Assembly (NCBI RefSeq): GCF_016735115.1
Contig: NZ_JAERQJ010000002.1
Span: 62,001 to 126,000 of the forward strand
DNA: 64,000 bases
DNA from: Aquimarina mytili
GTDB lineage: Bacteria; Bacteroidota; Bacteroidia; Flavobacteriales; Flavobacteriaceae
Direction of reading: 5' to 3'
Position 1 is the stretch's first letter. Every line of letters begins with the position of its first letter. Below are positions 1 through 9,331 of this stretch, piece after piece. The notes under the pieces were generated by a model. That model was not told where the DNA came from, ran no database searches, and saw only the letters and a list, made by a program, of their open reading frames with translations. The position numbers and the translations under genes are program-made.

Positions 1-1
1 A

Positions 2-916
2 ATCAATAAAGCAGTACTTTCTATTGCAAATTATGAAGGCAACAAAACGTATAGCTTGCAAGGGAGTAATGACCAAAAACAGTGGTTCGGATTGGTAAAT
101 AGTCAAAATTTATACGCTATAAAGAGTACTACTGCAACCAGTGTTTATAAAGTAATAGATTTCCCATTGTGCTCATATAAATACCTGAAACTAATTTTTA
201 ACGACCGTACCTCATTGCCAATTAATCTTTTAAAAATCGGAACGGCCACTACAAAAATCTTGAAATCTCCATTAGAAGAAATCTCTGTAAAAAATACAAG
301 TAGTGCTAAACTAGTTAAAGAGAAAAAGACCAAAATACATGTCGTTTTCAACGCTCCCGAAATCATTAATCAATTAAAATTCAATATTAGCGAGCCAAAA
401 TTATACAATCGTAAAGCCAGAATCTACACCCTGAGGACAAGAGAAGTAAAGCATCAGGTAGAAACATACGAACACCATATTGCAAATTTCACGATTAGCT
501 CTGATCAAAATATTAAATTTCCTCCCATATCATTTTTTGAAAAAGAAGTATATATAGAAATAGAAAATCAAGACAATCCTCAATTAACATTTTCATCTAT
601 TCAATTTTTTCAAATACCTGTATTCGTAGCTGCAGATTTAAAACAGGGTGAAACGTATGCCATTACCTCTGGAGATAAAAATCTAAACAAACCGAACTAT
701 GATCTCAAATATTTTAGCGCAGAGATTTCAGGGAATTTACCGGAGGCGCGTATTATCTCAGTAAAACAGAATCAAGATAAAGATTCTATAGTAGAAAAAC
801 CTGTTCCTTTTTGGCAGAAATCATGGTTTATGTGGGCATGCATCAGTATAGCAACGTTAATGATTGGATATTTCGCTTTTAGCTTGCTAAAAGATTTAAA
901 GCAAGAAAATAAATAG
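2..916 (+). CDS. C-terminal part of a membrane-anchored envelope protein (5' end outside window)
   Basis: The frame is open from the first bases of the window, so the gene starts upstream; the TTG near position 56 is not a credible start. The visible part reads as a beta-rich extracytoplasmic protein: near its beginning there is an LQGSNDQKQWF stretch like that of discoidin/F5-8C-type domains. It ends with one hydrophobic segment (about residues 258-278 of the visible part, WFMWACISIATLMIGYF) and a short basic tail, so the bulk probably faces the periplasm. This arrangement recalls DUF3999-type proteins, but that is only a guess. The gene is followed by a convergent DUF5995-like gene. Function unknown. 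Confidence 0.6.
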   Translation: MNKAVLSIANYEGNKTYSLQGSNDQKQWFGLVNSQNLYAIKSTTATSVYKVIDFPLCSYKYLKLIFNDRTSLPINLLKIGTATTKILKSPLEEISVKNTSSAKLVKEKKTKIHVVFNAPEIINQLKFNISEPKLYNRKARIYTLRTREVKHQVETYEHHIANFTISSDQNIKFPPISFFEKEVYIEIENQDNPQLTFSSIQFFQIPVFVAADLKQGETYAITSGDKNLNKPNYDLKYFSAEISGNLPEARIISVKQNQDKDSIVEKPVPFWQKSWFMWACISIATLMIGYFAFSLLKDLKQENK

Positions 917-954
917 TAAAAGAAGAGACAGAGATAAAACGAGCGTTTAACGGT

Positions 955-2334
955 TTATTGCTTATTCAAAGTTTCTTCTGCTTTTGCCCAATCATTTTCT
1001 AAGACAGAATACACCTGTTTTTGATCAGCCCGAACGGTGTAATCACCAATGAATTTTGTTCCCAACAAATCAATATGATACAATGCTTTAAAACCATTTT
1101 CGTAGATTACGGCAGGATAAACATCATGTTCTTTAAAAAAAAATGAAAAAGGACCAAAACGAACATGAGCATCTACCGCAACACCTTTCCCATTAGGCGA
1201 TAAAATATAATCCTCCTTAGAAACAAAAAGAGTAAACCACCCTCTATGAATTCGAAAATCATTCTTCGCAACACCAGCTTTTCCTTGATTTGGAAAAGTA
1301 GTAATAATCGATTTGATGGTAGCATTTCCAATTATTTTTTGAAATAATCCCATCATAGTAAGTAGCATTTTGTTTTTCCAACTAATCGAAGCACCGAACA
1401 TTTTTGACCAACTTTTTATCTTAAAATTAAAATCACCTGTCCAGGTTCCCATCGCTGTTTGAAAGTAATATATCTGATTAGGTGCTTTCTGTAAGGCTTC
1501 AGGACTTAAGATCACATCGTGTTGTTCTGTTAATTCGTATAATTCGTTTCCTGCATTTAAAGTATCAATAATCTGATCAACATTTTTTATTTCTACAGCC
1601 TTAATAATTTTTAAGATAGATTCTGCCATAAAACCAGGTTCAATAATTTTCTCACCCAACTTAGCAATACCAATGTTTTTATGTTCGATAATCACCTGCT
1701 TATCTGGTTCAGAAAGAGGGGCCAGTTCTACTGCAAGCTTCCATGCAAAATCTCGAGCTACTTTCATACTAAAATTAATGATGGCTTCTTCTTTTTGTTC
1801 TGTTATATCTTCTAATAAATGTAACAATGGTGATAGTGCACTTAATTCATCTAGAACCGTTGGCATTATAGAAGAAAGAATAGTATTAACTTTTTGAAAA
1901 TCATCATGTAAATCATGAATAGCATCTCCAGGGGCTATTTCTGCAGCGGCGGCTCCCAAGTCAATATTAATATGAGGATTCATAGCCAATAACAAGTGTT
2001 GTACAATAAGTAACTCATCATTGTGTATTGCATTAAAAGCTATTGCCCATGCTTTGGGTAGCCCAGGATCATTATTTTGAAATTGTTCTACGACTTTGAA
2101 GTAGCGTGCCGCAAACTGAACATCTAATTTTTCAAGTCGTTCATCATTATCAAAATATCCTGTTCCTATTTTACTTTTAACGGTTTGGGTAACTCGTAAA
2201 TATAAACTAGTAAAATAGCCAACACGGTTAGAATGATCTATTGACCATTGAATAATAGATTCTAATTTTTTGATGGCCTGATCGATCGACACTGGATTAA
2301 TCACTAAAGACTCAAGATTTGTATCACTTTGCAT
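955..2334 (-). CDS. DUF5995-family protein with an extra C-terminal domain
   Basis: A 459-residue soluble protein with no signal peptide. Residues about 10-230 resemble DUF5995: a helical domain with the hallmark stretch LLIVQHLLLAMNPHINIDLG (residues about 108-127) and a following acidic HDLHDDF. The C-terminal half (about 280-450) is a separate beta-rich region with aromatic strands (FGPFSFFFKEHDVYPAVIY) that could be lipocalin-like. No reaction is established for DUF5995. The gene stands alone, convergent with the upstream membrane-protein fragment and divergent from the gene at 2594. Confidence 0.7.
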   Translation of the reverse strand: MQSDTNLESLVINPVSIDQAIKKLESIIQWSIDHSNRVGYFTSLYLRVTQTVKSKIGTGYFDNDERLEKLDVQFAARYFKVVEQFQNNDPGLPKAWAIAFNAIHNDELLIVQHLLLAMNPHINIDLGAAAAEIAPGDAIHDLHDDFQKVNTILSSIMPTVLDELSALSPLLHLLEDITEQKEEAIINFSMKVARDFAWKLAVELAPLSEPDKQVIIEHKNIGIAKLGEKIIEPGFMAESILKIIKAVEIKNVDQIIDTLNAGNELYELTEQHDVILSPEALQKAPNQIYYFQTAMGTWTGDFNFKIKSWSKMFGASISWKNKMLLTMMGLFQKIIGNATIKSIITTFPNQGKAGVAKNDFRIHRGWFTLFVSKEDYILSPNGKGVAVDAHVRFGPFSFFFKEHDVYPAVIYENGFKALYHIDLLGTKFIGDYTVRADQKQVYSVLENDWAKAEETLNKQ

Positions 2335-2593
2335 ATCAACTTGTTTGTATTCTTACCACTTGCTATTAAAAATATGAAATTACTTTTTGGTTAAAAAGGG
2401 TCAACAGCCCCTATTTACAATGGGTTTTTACCTTAAAATAGAATGTAATAATTGGTAGGTTTAGAGCTCAGTTTAATAAATGCTAAATTTCGACTAAGGA
2501 GTACTGTTTTTTGTTGAAGAATAACCATTGCACTGCAACAATCAAAAATTGCTTAGGTCTTTTAGCATTAACTGATCAATATCAAACCGATAC

Positions 2594-3244
2594 ATGAAAA
2601 AAACCTTCCTATGTTGCATTTGTTTTATCTCATTTCAAATTCACGCACAGTTTACGCCTGAAGGTAAACAAGTAAAGGATACCCTTAGCTTCTTAGAAAG
2701 AACAGAATTTAAAGCAGGCTACTTTGGTAATATTCTATGGAATCAGGGATTAAATGTAGGTGCAGAATACCTTTGGAAGGAAAAAATTAAAATTAAAGAA
2801 CGTAAACGTGGCGGGCAAAAAAGAATTTCAAACCAGTTTTTATTTAATGGAAGCCTGGGGTTTACTTTTAATCCTAGTACTACTACAGACACTGGGGTTT
2901 TTACTCATTATGGATTGATCTGGCGACGAACAAATACCAAAGGAAAACAGTTTAGTATAACCCTAAATCCACTGGGGTATTATCGTTCAATACTTCCAGA
3001 AACTTATGAGGTGAAAAATGACAGAGTAGAACGAGTATTTTTTCCTGGTAGAAGTTATTATGCACCATCCATGTCTATTGGTTTTGGCAAGTTTCGGAAA
3101 AATAAAAAGCTAACAGGAAGATATTTTAATATTAACCTAATGCTACAAACACCATATAATGCCGGTACTTTGCCCTCGGTTTTCTTAGAATATGGGTATC
3201 GTTTTAATTTTAAAAAGAAAAAAAGAGATGCAAACAACAATTAA
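2594..3244 (+). CDS. Exported small beta-barrel-like protein
   Basis: 216 residues with a signal peptide (MKKTFLCCICFISFQIHAQ, cleavage after HAQ). The mature part has alternating hydrophobic/polar strands and ends YRFNFKKKKRDANNN; aromatic strands such as GYFGNILWNQGLNVGAEYLW suggest an outer-membrane or periplasmic barrel. Its 3' end overlaps the start of the next gene by 17 bases, so the two are probably co-transcribed and coupled. No family recognised. Confidence 0.6.
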   Translation: MKKTFLCCICFISFQIHAQFTPEGKQVKDTLSFLERTEFKAGYFGNILWNQGLNVGAEYLWKEKIKIKERKRGGQKRISNQFLFNGSLGFTFNPSTTTDTGVFTHYGLIWRRTNTKGKQFSITLNPLGYYRSILPETYEVKNDRVERVFFPGRSYYAPSMSIGFGKFRKNKKLTGRYFNINLMLQTPYNAGTLPSVFLEYGYRFNFKKKKRDANNN

Positions 3245-4271
3245 CAACCTTAAAATCATATTTTTTACCTGCGTTCTTTTTAGTCTTTTTTCATGCTCAA
3301 AAGAAAATATAAAAGACTTAAGTGAAACCATATTTGTACGTCATAAAGGAGCAGACATGCCGGCATATATTTACGGTAATGGTTCAGAAAAAGTATTTCT
3401 TATCATACTACATGGGGGACCAGGTGATACTGGATTAGGATATCGAGGAGGAACTATCAAAAGTGAGATCGAAAAGGCTTGTGCAGTGGTCTATTTTGAT
3501 CAAAGGGGTTCTGGGATGGCTCAAGGTAGTTATTCCCAGAATGGTATTAACATTGATATTATGGCAGAAGATGTTCTGGCATTGGTCAAGGTTATTAAAC
3601 ATAAATATGGAAGTGATTCTCGTTTTTTCTTAATGGGTCATAGTTGGGGAGGTACATTAGGCACAGCAACATTATTAAAAAACCAGGATGAATTTAAAGG
3701 ATGGATAGATGTAGATGGCGTTCATGCCCCAAAAGGATTGTATTTTGAATATATTGACAATTTTAAAAGAGTAGCTTCAGAACAGATTGATATCGGAAAT
3801 AACATAGACTATTGGACAGGAGCTACTAATTTGGTAAATAATGTAGATCCAAATATTTATGATGAAAGTGATTTTTTTAGAATGAATAATGAAGCTTTTG
3901 AAGCAGAAGATATACTTGTTGGTAATGGAGTGATAAATAATGAAGTTTTTGATAGTAATACTTTTTTTAGGTATAATTTTTTAACTGCTTTGTGGAGCAG
4001 AAACAGAACACTTGCAATATTAACAAATCAAGGACTATGGGAAAATCTTTCGTACACGAGTAGGTTATCCGAAATCACAATACCATCCTTAGTATTATGG
4101 GGAAGGTATGATATGATTGTACCGCCCAGATTTGCACAAGAAGCATACGATAATTTGGGTTCTACAACTAAGAAGTTGGTTTTTTTCGAAAAATCAGGTC
4201 ACAGTCCAATGGCTTCAGAAGCTGGATTGTTTGCAGACGAAGTAATTGAATTTATTAATGAGAATAAATAG
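3228..4271 (+). CDS. Lipoprotein alpha/beta hydrolase, proline iminopeptidase-like
   Basis: 347 residues counted from ATG 3228, chosen over the in-frame ATG at 3192 because it gives a clean lipoprotein signal ending LFSLFSC (Cys 23) and follows a purine-rich stretch. Alpha/beta hydrolase hallmarks are present: HGGPGDTG oxyanion-hole motif, nucleophile elbow GHSWGGT, acid region LWGRYDMIVPP and catalytic His in KSGHSP. The HGGPG motif is typical of the S33 peptidase/proline iminopeptidase branch, but substrate cannot be assigned. The Cys anchor places it on the periplasmic or outer membrane. It overlaps the preceding exported-protein gene. Confidence 0.8.
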   Translation: MQTTINNLKIIFFTCVLFSLFSCSKENIKDLSETIFVRHKGADMPAYIYGNGSEKVFLIILHGGPGDTGLGYRGGTIKSEIEKACAVVYFDQRGSGMAQGSYSQNGINIDIMAEDVLALVKVIKHKYGSDSRFFLMGHSWGGTLGTATLLKNQDEFKGWIDVDGVHAPKGLYFEYIDNFKRVASEQIDIGNNIDYWTGATNLVNNVDPNIYDESDFFRMNNEAFEAEDILVGNGVINNEVFDSNTFFRYNFLTALWSRNRTLAILTNQGLWENLSYTSRLSEITIPSLVLWGRYDMIVPPRFAQEAYDNLGSTTKKLVFFEKSGHSPMASEAGLFADEVIEFINENK

Positions 4272-4378
4272 CAATTACTCAGAAATTAAAGTCCATGTAG
4301 ATGAATTAACCAAAAAAAGAGAAGGGAAGTATTAGGTTTAACCGCTGTCTATAGATAATGATATGTAATAGATAATTA

Positions 4379-6631
4379 CTACACCTTTATTGATGTGCTT
4401 TTAGAATCAAAAATGACCGGGATCTCACTCTCTACGCCATTGTTTTGTACCAATACCGCACGATTAAGTTTTGATAGGATGTTATCAATAAATGTAACAC
4501 GTTCTTCAACTTGGTTCACTCCTCTAGCCAGTCCTAAAAATACAAGATCTACATACTTACTCTTTGTCAATAATATATCCAAAACATTTTCTTTGGGTTG
4601 TGCTACAATTACGATAACATTGGCTACGATTCGGGCCTCCCTAATTGAGAATCGAATATGATTTTCTAAAGTTTGTTTCTCATCTTCAGAATGGGTAATA
4701 GAAAAAATACGAATGGTTGTTTTTTTCCATTTGTTATTGAGCTGAATTAAATAGGCCAACAATACCATAAGATCACAATTATTTTCTCGTCCTCGCCACC
4801 ATATGTCAATCCTTTTCTTTACTTTTTTAGGGAAAGGCTTATTAATATGCGCAATCAAAACATTCTTCCCAGATCGTGCCATATCATTAATAATCTCTAA
4901 CTCTTTGATTTTACCTTCATGTGTAGACGACCATCCAAAAACTACGGTATTCGTTTTGATACCTGCTACACCATGTCCAGCCGCAACATGGTTCATCCCA
5001 TATTTAAGATCGGTAACTATATGGACCTCTGTAAGGGCTTGTAGTCCAGCTAGAGCAAGATCTTTTTGCATTTCATGAGCAATTTCATTTTTCAAGGTGA
5101 ATTCACTTTCATTTTCAAGAGTAATCAATTTAGAAATCGTAAGCAGTCCACTATTTTGCCCTAACATCTCGGTAAATCTTACTAATTCAATATGCTCGTT
5201 AATATCACGAACAAACAGTATAATAATTGGTCTCCAGTTTCTGGGATGAACTTTTTTCGCATTTAATCGAAGTAAAGCATATCGGCCTAAATGCATCCAA
5301 ATTCCTGTAGAGGCATCTCCCCATTGTTGTTCTAGTTTCTTACTCATAAGATATAAGAAAATAAGTACCTCTAATCCCAAGGCAAATGCAAATGCAAATG
5401 GGTTAATTAGCCACATTACCACCATAGCAGCGACAGCACCAAGGATAGAGATATACCAAGGTATATCTATTGTAGGGCGGTAAGAAGGCTCTTTGATTAA
5501 CTGTTCTATAGCAGCACTCATGTTTACAGCCACATATAAGGTGAGAAATAAAACTGAAACATATTGGGCAATAGTATTTAATCCTCCTAAAAACACAGCA
5601 CCTACGGCAATGACACCACTAATCCAAGTAGCAATAGTAGGTTGTCCAGACCTAGAGAGAGTTGACAAAAATTTTGGCACTAAACCATCCATAGATAAAG
5701 CTTGCAGAATTCTTGGACCGCCAAGTATACTACCAAATGCCGAAGATAATACGGCTCCCCAAACAGCAGGATATACAATCCATGGTCCTAAAATTGCCAA
5801 ACGTGTCCATATGGTTACCCCTGCCTCAGGATTGGTCATTTGTTCTATAGTAAGTGCTCCTGTAATTGCCAATAAAATTGGAATAATTAAATAGACCACT
5901 GCTCCAGAAACAACAGCTCCCAGTGTTCCTCTAGGAATTGATTTTTGAGGGTTTTTTAAATCTCCACTCATGCCAATACCAGCTGTAAACCCAGTTACTG
6001 CCGGAAAAAAAACTGCAAATACATACCAAAATCCCTCTGGAGCTGTTTGATAAGTCGCCTTAGTAATCGGCATTTGAAGATCTTTGGTTAATACACCAAT
6101 CATTAATGCCAAAACTGATGCGCCTACCAGGATCATAATAGGTATTTGAGAACGTAGGACCAATTTGGCACTTTTTCCAGAAAGCACTGTAACGATAACT
6201 ATAAAGGCAATAGTCATTAATTGTAAAGTATACGATGGAATTGTGATACCTGTAACAGGCCATAATGCTAAGATGGCTTCTGATAGACCATAGCAATAAA
6301 AAGTAACACTTAATGTCCTACATAAGTAAAGAGGTATTCCTATTGCTCCTCCAGGTTCTAATCCAAGACTACGAGAAATCATAAAATACTCTCCACCGAC
6401 ACCTACTTTGATATTCGTTGCAATAGCCGATGCACTCAATCCTGTAATGAAGGTTATAGAACTGGCCATTAAAACAACAATTATGGTCTTGATCAATCCC
6501 AGGTTACCCAGAACCCAACCAAAACGCAAATACATGATTAGCCCTAATATAGTAAGAATACTGGGCATATAAACACCCAAAAAGGTACCAAACTTATGGG
6601 TAGACTGAGATGTTCCAGGTTTTCCAGCCAT
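4379..6631 (-). CDS. SLC12-like cation-chloride cotransporter / amino-acid permease superfamily protein
   Basis: 750 residues. Residues about 12-435 hold the APC-type membrane core with around twelve hydrophobic segments. The first helix region (TFLGVYMPSILTILGLIMYL then RFGWVLGNLGL) closely resembles the SLC12 (NKCC/KCC) signature. The remaining 300 residues are a hydrophilic C-terminal region containing a DUF-like/UspA-like alpha/beta stretch (VIVIVAQPKENVLDILL), as in eukaryotic CCC proteins. Predicted role: ion-coupled transport at the inner membrane; the ions cannot be told from sequence. Monocistronic, with convergent neighbour at 4271. Confidence 0.8.
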   Translation of the reverse strand: MAGKPGTSQSTHKFGTFLGVYMPSILTILGLIMYLRFGWVLGNLGLIKTIIVVLMASSITFITGLSASAIATNIKVGVGGEYFMISRSLGLEPGGAIGIPLYLCRTLSVTFYCYGLSEAILALWPVTGITIPSYTLQLMTIAFIVIVTVLSGKSAKLVLRSQIPIMILVGASVLALMIGVLTKDLQMPITKATYQTAPEGFWYVFAVFFPAVTGFTAGIGMSGDLKNPQKSIPRGTLGAVVSGAVVYLIIPILLAITGALTIEQMTNPEAGVTIWTRLAILGPWIVYPAVWGAVLSSAFGSILGGPRILQALSMDGLVPKFLSTLSRSGQPTIATWISGVIAVGAVFLGGLNTIAQYVSVLFLTLYVAVNMSAAIEQLIKEPSYRPTIDIPWYISILGAVAAMVVMWLINPFAFAFALGLEVLIFLYLMSKKLEQQWGDASTGIWMHLGRYALLRLNAKKVHPRNWRPIIILFVRDINEHIELVRFTEMLGQNSGLLTISKLITLENESEFTLKNEIAHEMQKDLALAGLQALTEVHIVTDLKYGMNHVAAGHGVAGIKTNTVVFGWSSTHEGKIKELEIINDMARSGKNVLIAHINKPFPKKVKKRIDIWWRGRENNCDLMVLLAYLIQLNNKWKKTTIRIFSITHSEDEKQTLENHIRFSIREARIVANVIVIVAQPKENVLDILLTKSKYVDLVFLGLARGVNQVEERVTFIDNILSKLNRAVLVQNNGVESEIPVIFDSKSTSIKV

Positions 6632-6823
6632 TTGATATTAACTTTTATGAAACCAAAATTTCGGCTGCCTTATAAAGATAATGTAAAAATGGTTGATTCT
6701 CTGATTAAATAGAAACTAAAACAGAGACTAAGAGAAAGAATAAAAACCTATCTCTTGGAAGGAGACAATAGAATAATTGAATACTGTGGCTTATTGCCTA
6801 AAAAAAAGGAGTATTCTTTACCA

Positions 6824-7234
6824 TTATTCCAACTGTAATTCCTTTAATTTTATGAAGGTTGCAATAGCTTCTTTTTTTTGATCGGTAATGTCCTTATTTT
6901 GAGTACGTCGCGCTATCCCGTTTAGATTCTCTTCTGATAAAGAAGTATGCCAATTGGCCATTTTATCTAAATCAAAAACCTGTATGGCACCAGCTTTATG
7001 AGAATCCAAAGAACTCTGGTGACAACTACCACAAAAAGTAATGAGAACACCTCGAGTAATTTCAGAGCACTCTTCGAATGAGTTTTCGTTAGATATTTTT
7101 GTTGAAATATTCTTTTTTTCTTCTAGTGGAGGTACAATATCGGTTACTTCAGAAGTACTCATATCTTGCACACAAGTACGTAAAACTAACACCACAAGAG
7201 CAAACGAAAGTAACCATATTTTAGTATGAATAAA
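6824..7234 (-). CDS. Small c-type cytochrome, membrane-anchored
   Basis: 136 residues from the ATG at 7234 (MFIHTKIWLL), preferred to the upstream ATG at 7264 because a signal/anchor segment follows directly (LLSFALVVLVLRTC, possible lipobox). A single heme-binding CxxCH is present: CGSCHQSS. The downstream half contains the helical region expected of a small monoheme cytochrome, with a possible distal ligand not obvious. Likely an electron-carrier lipoprotein in the periplasm; partner unknown. Neighbours are unrelated. Confidence 0.65.
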   Translation of the reverse strand, partial: FIHTKIWLLSFALVVLVLRTCVQDMSTSEVTDIVPPLEEKKNISTKISNENSFEECSEITRGVLITFCGSCHQSSLDSHKAGAIQVFDLDKMANWHTSLSEENLNGIARRTQNKDITDQKKEAIATFIKLKELQLE

Positions 7235-7403
7235 CATATACAAAGAATAATATTTAAGATACAATATTCTTTCTTAAACTAATCTTAATTAACATCTATT
7301 TAAAGGCTCTATCATAATTTAACACTGTAGTCTGATTAACTTCAATTTGAACATATTAGAGTGCGAAACTGTAACAATACCTTTTCTTTGAAGTCTGTGA
7401 TAT

Positions 7404-8522
7404 ATGAAATTGATAAAAATGAGTTTATATATTTTAATGTTAGCCATTGTAATGTTCGCTTGTAATAGTACCGATGATTCTTTCAAGGATCAAAATGAAA
7501 TCTTTTATACCATGCCTGAAGAAGGAGATCCTCATGAAGGGACGTGGTTACAATGGCCGCATCAGTACCAATATGGGAAAACTTTCAGAAATCGTGTCGA
7601 ATCCACATGGATCGATATGACACGTGAATTAGTTTCTAGTGAGAAGGTATATATAATAGCCTACAATCAAACCGAAAAAAATAGAATTGTGGGACTTCTG
7701 AATGATGAAAAAATTCCATTAGAAAATATTGAATTCAGTATATATAAAACAGATGATTTCTGGGTGCGTGATAATGGACCAATTTATGTAAGAGACAAAA
7801 ATGGTAAATTAGTAATTCAAGATTGGGGATTTAATGGCTGGGGAGAAAAAACAGATTTTGAGAAATGTAACGCCATTCCCCAAAAAATTGGAGAGCAACA
7901 AAATTTACCAGTAATCAATCTTAATACTATAATGATCAATGAAGGAGGTAGCATAGAAATAGACGGAAAAGGAACCTTAATGGCTTGTAGAAGTTCTATC
8001 CTGAATGAAAATAGAAACCCCGGTATGACTCAAAAACAAGCAGAGGATATTTTTACAAAATATTTAGGAGTTACTAATTTTATCTGGTTAGATGGTCAAA
8101 TAGGTTTAGAAATTACTGATCAACACATAGATGGATTTGCGCGATTTGCCAATAACAAAGTCATAATAACTATGAATAGAAATGATTTGTTGGATTTTGA
8201 TGTAAAACCATTAGATATCAACAAACTGTTTAAAGCAAAAAATGAAAGGGGAGAGCCCTATAAATTTCTCAAACTTCCTTTGACCAAAAACAATGTTGTT
8301 ACAACCTACGGAGAAGATTTAGGGTATAAAGGTTCATATGTTAACTATTATATTTCCAACACAAAAGTACTTGTTCCCAATTATAATGATCCAAATGATT
8401 CTATAGCGAATTCCAAAATTCAAAGTCTATATCCTAACAGAACTGTTGTAGGCATAGATGTAAGGAATGTTTATAAAAATGGAGGGATGATACATTGTAT
8501 TACACAACAACAACCTAAATGA
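7404..8522 (+). CDS. Agmatine deiminase / peptidyl-arginine deiminase family lipoprotein
   Basis: 372 residues with a lipoprotein signal ending LAIVMFAC (Cys 20). The PAD_porph fold motifs are intact: substrate-binding DDFWVRDNGPIYV, NEGGSIEIDGKGT, catalytic His in DQHIDGFARF, and the C-terminal catalytic Cys in NGGMIHCITQQ. Family members hydrolyse agmatine to N-carbamoylputrescine and ammonia, or citrullinate peptide arginine. Export and lipid anchoring are unusual for agmatine deiminase and favour a periplasmic guanidino-substrate role. Single gene; no partner nearby. Confidence 0.85.
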   Translation: MKLIKMSLYILMLAIVMFACNSTDDSFKDQNEIFYTMPEEGDPHEGTWLQWPHQYQYGKTFRNRVESTWIDMTRELVSSEKVYIIAYNQTEKNRIVGLLNDEKIPLENIEFSIYKTDDFWVRDNGPIYVRDKNGKLVIQDWGFNGWGEKTDFEKCNAIPQKIGEQQNLPVINLNTIMINEGGSIEIDGKGTLMACRSSILNENRNPGMTQKQAEDIFTKYLGVTNFIWLDGQIGLEITDQHIDGFARFANNKVIITMNRNDLLDFDVKPLDINKLFKAKNERGEPYKFLKLPLTKNNVVTTYGEDLGYKGSYVNYYISNTKVLVPNYNDPNDSIANSKIQSLYPNRTVVGIDVRNVYKNGGMIHCITQQQPK

Positions 8523-8570
8523 TGATTTTAATCTCAAAACAAAATAGCGTAACCTATTTTTTAAAATAAA

Positions 8571-8764
8571 TTTGGATGGAATAAGATAATTATTTCATAT
8601 TTGCATCTGAATCGAGAATCAAAAAGACAAATTTTATGCCTATGATGTTGTTTAGTTTACATAAAAAGGATGCTGAAAAGCTGTTTTCAAATCAAGTATA
8701 TAGGTAGTAAAACTATAATAAGATATAAAAAGCATGAGCGTCCAACAATTTGGACGCTTTTTTT
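8571..8764 (+). ncRNA. Candidate small RNA unit A, left copy
   Basis: A promoter-like pair TTTG (8571-8574) and CATATTTG (-7 TTTG at 8600-8603) is followed by about 130 noncoding bases and a strong intrinsic terminator: AGCGTCCAA (8737-8745) pairs with TTGGACGCT (8750-8758), then a T-tract. The same promoter spacing (25 nt between TTTG boxes) and nearly the same terminator recur at 26653-26878, while the bodies differ. No ORF of note lies inside. Transcription is inferred, not shown. Confidence 0.6.
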
Positions 8765-8856
8765 ATGATCTATTTTTAGAAAACTACCAAAATCAAATCG
8801 AATGTCATTTGAAAGCTAAGTTTCAGAATAACAATTGATTACAAAACGAGACAATA

Positions 8857-9208
8857 TCCGTTAAAAAACGGACTGGAATTCCTATGCTTTAATTCATTAT
8901 AACTATTTGAAAATCAATAAAATAAATTGAATTTTTACTTGCGAAATTCAAAAACTAGATTCATATTTGCATCGCAAAACAGAATTACGAGCCTAGGCAT
9001 TAGACAGATCTTGTTTATGTGTAATCAAAGGCGAAATAATATAATAATAATCTTTAAAAACCGAAGTACAATGACTTTTTTAAAGCTACATACTACGACT
9101 CTAAAAGGACAAGGTCTTTTTTTGAGTATGCTTCGGGACTTCATCGATAAATAATCTTTCAATTAGATATTTAACGAAGTCCGAAGCCCTAAAAGTTTCG
9201 GATTTTTT
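8857..9208 (+). ncRNA. Candidate small RNA unit B, left copy, with upstream conserved element
   Basis: It starts with the palindrome TCCGTT-aaaa-AACGGA (8857-8872) followed by GGAATTCC, then an AT-rich block ending ATCAATAAAATAAAT, all shared with the copy at 26981. A -7-like CATATTTG precedes GCATCGCAA (TTTG at 8966-8969). The body contains the terminator-like hairpin AAAAGGAC/GTCTTTTT (9103-9121), an imperfect repeat GCTTCGG..CCGAAGC, and a final TCCGAA/TTCGGA hairpin with six T (9180-9208). The gap continues to the ligase gene at 9332. A 75-codon frame at 8927 is judged accidental. Confidence 0.55.
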
Positions 9209-9331
9209 GCTTCAATGCTTTCATAATGCATTTGTTGAAGTATTAATAACTACCCGAAACATAAGATATAAAATTAAATCAAGAGTATCTCTCAAAAGGA
9301 TACGTTATCGATGAATCTCAAAATGTAAGTT

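Noticed and set aside
8927..9154. 75-codon plus-strand frame in unit B
   Set aside because: It overlaps the promoter-like and terminator-like structures, has odd composition, and the equivalent frame is absent in the right copy.
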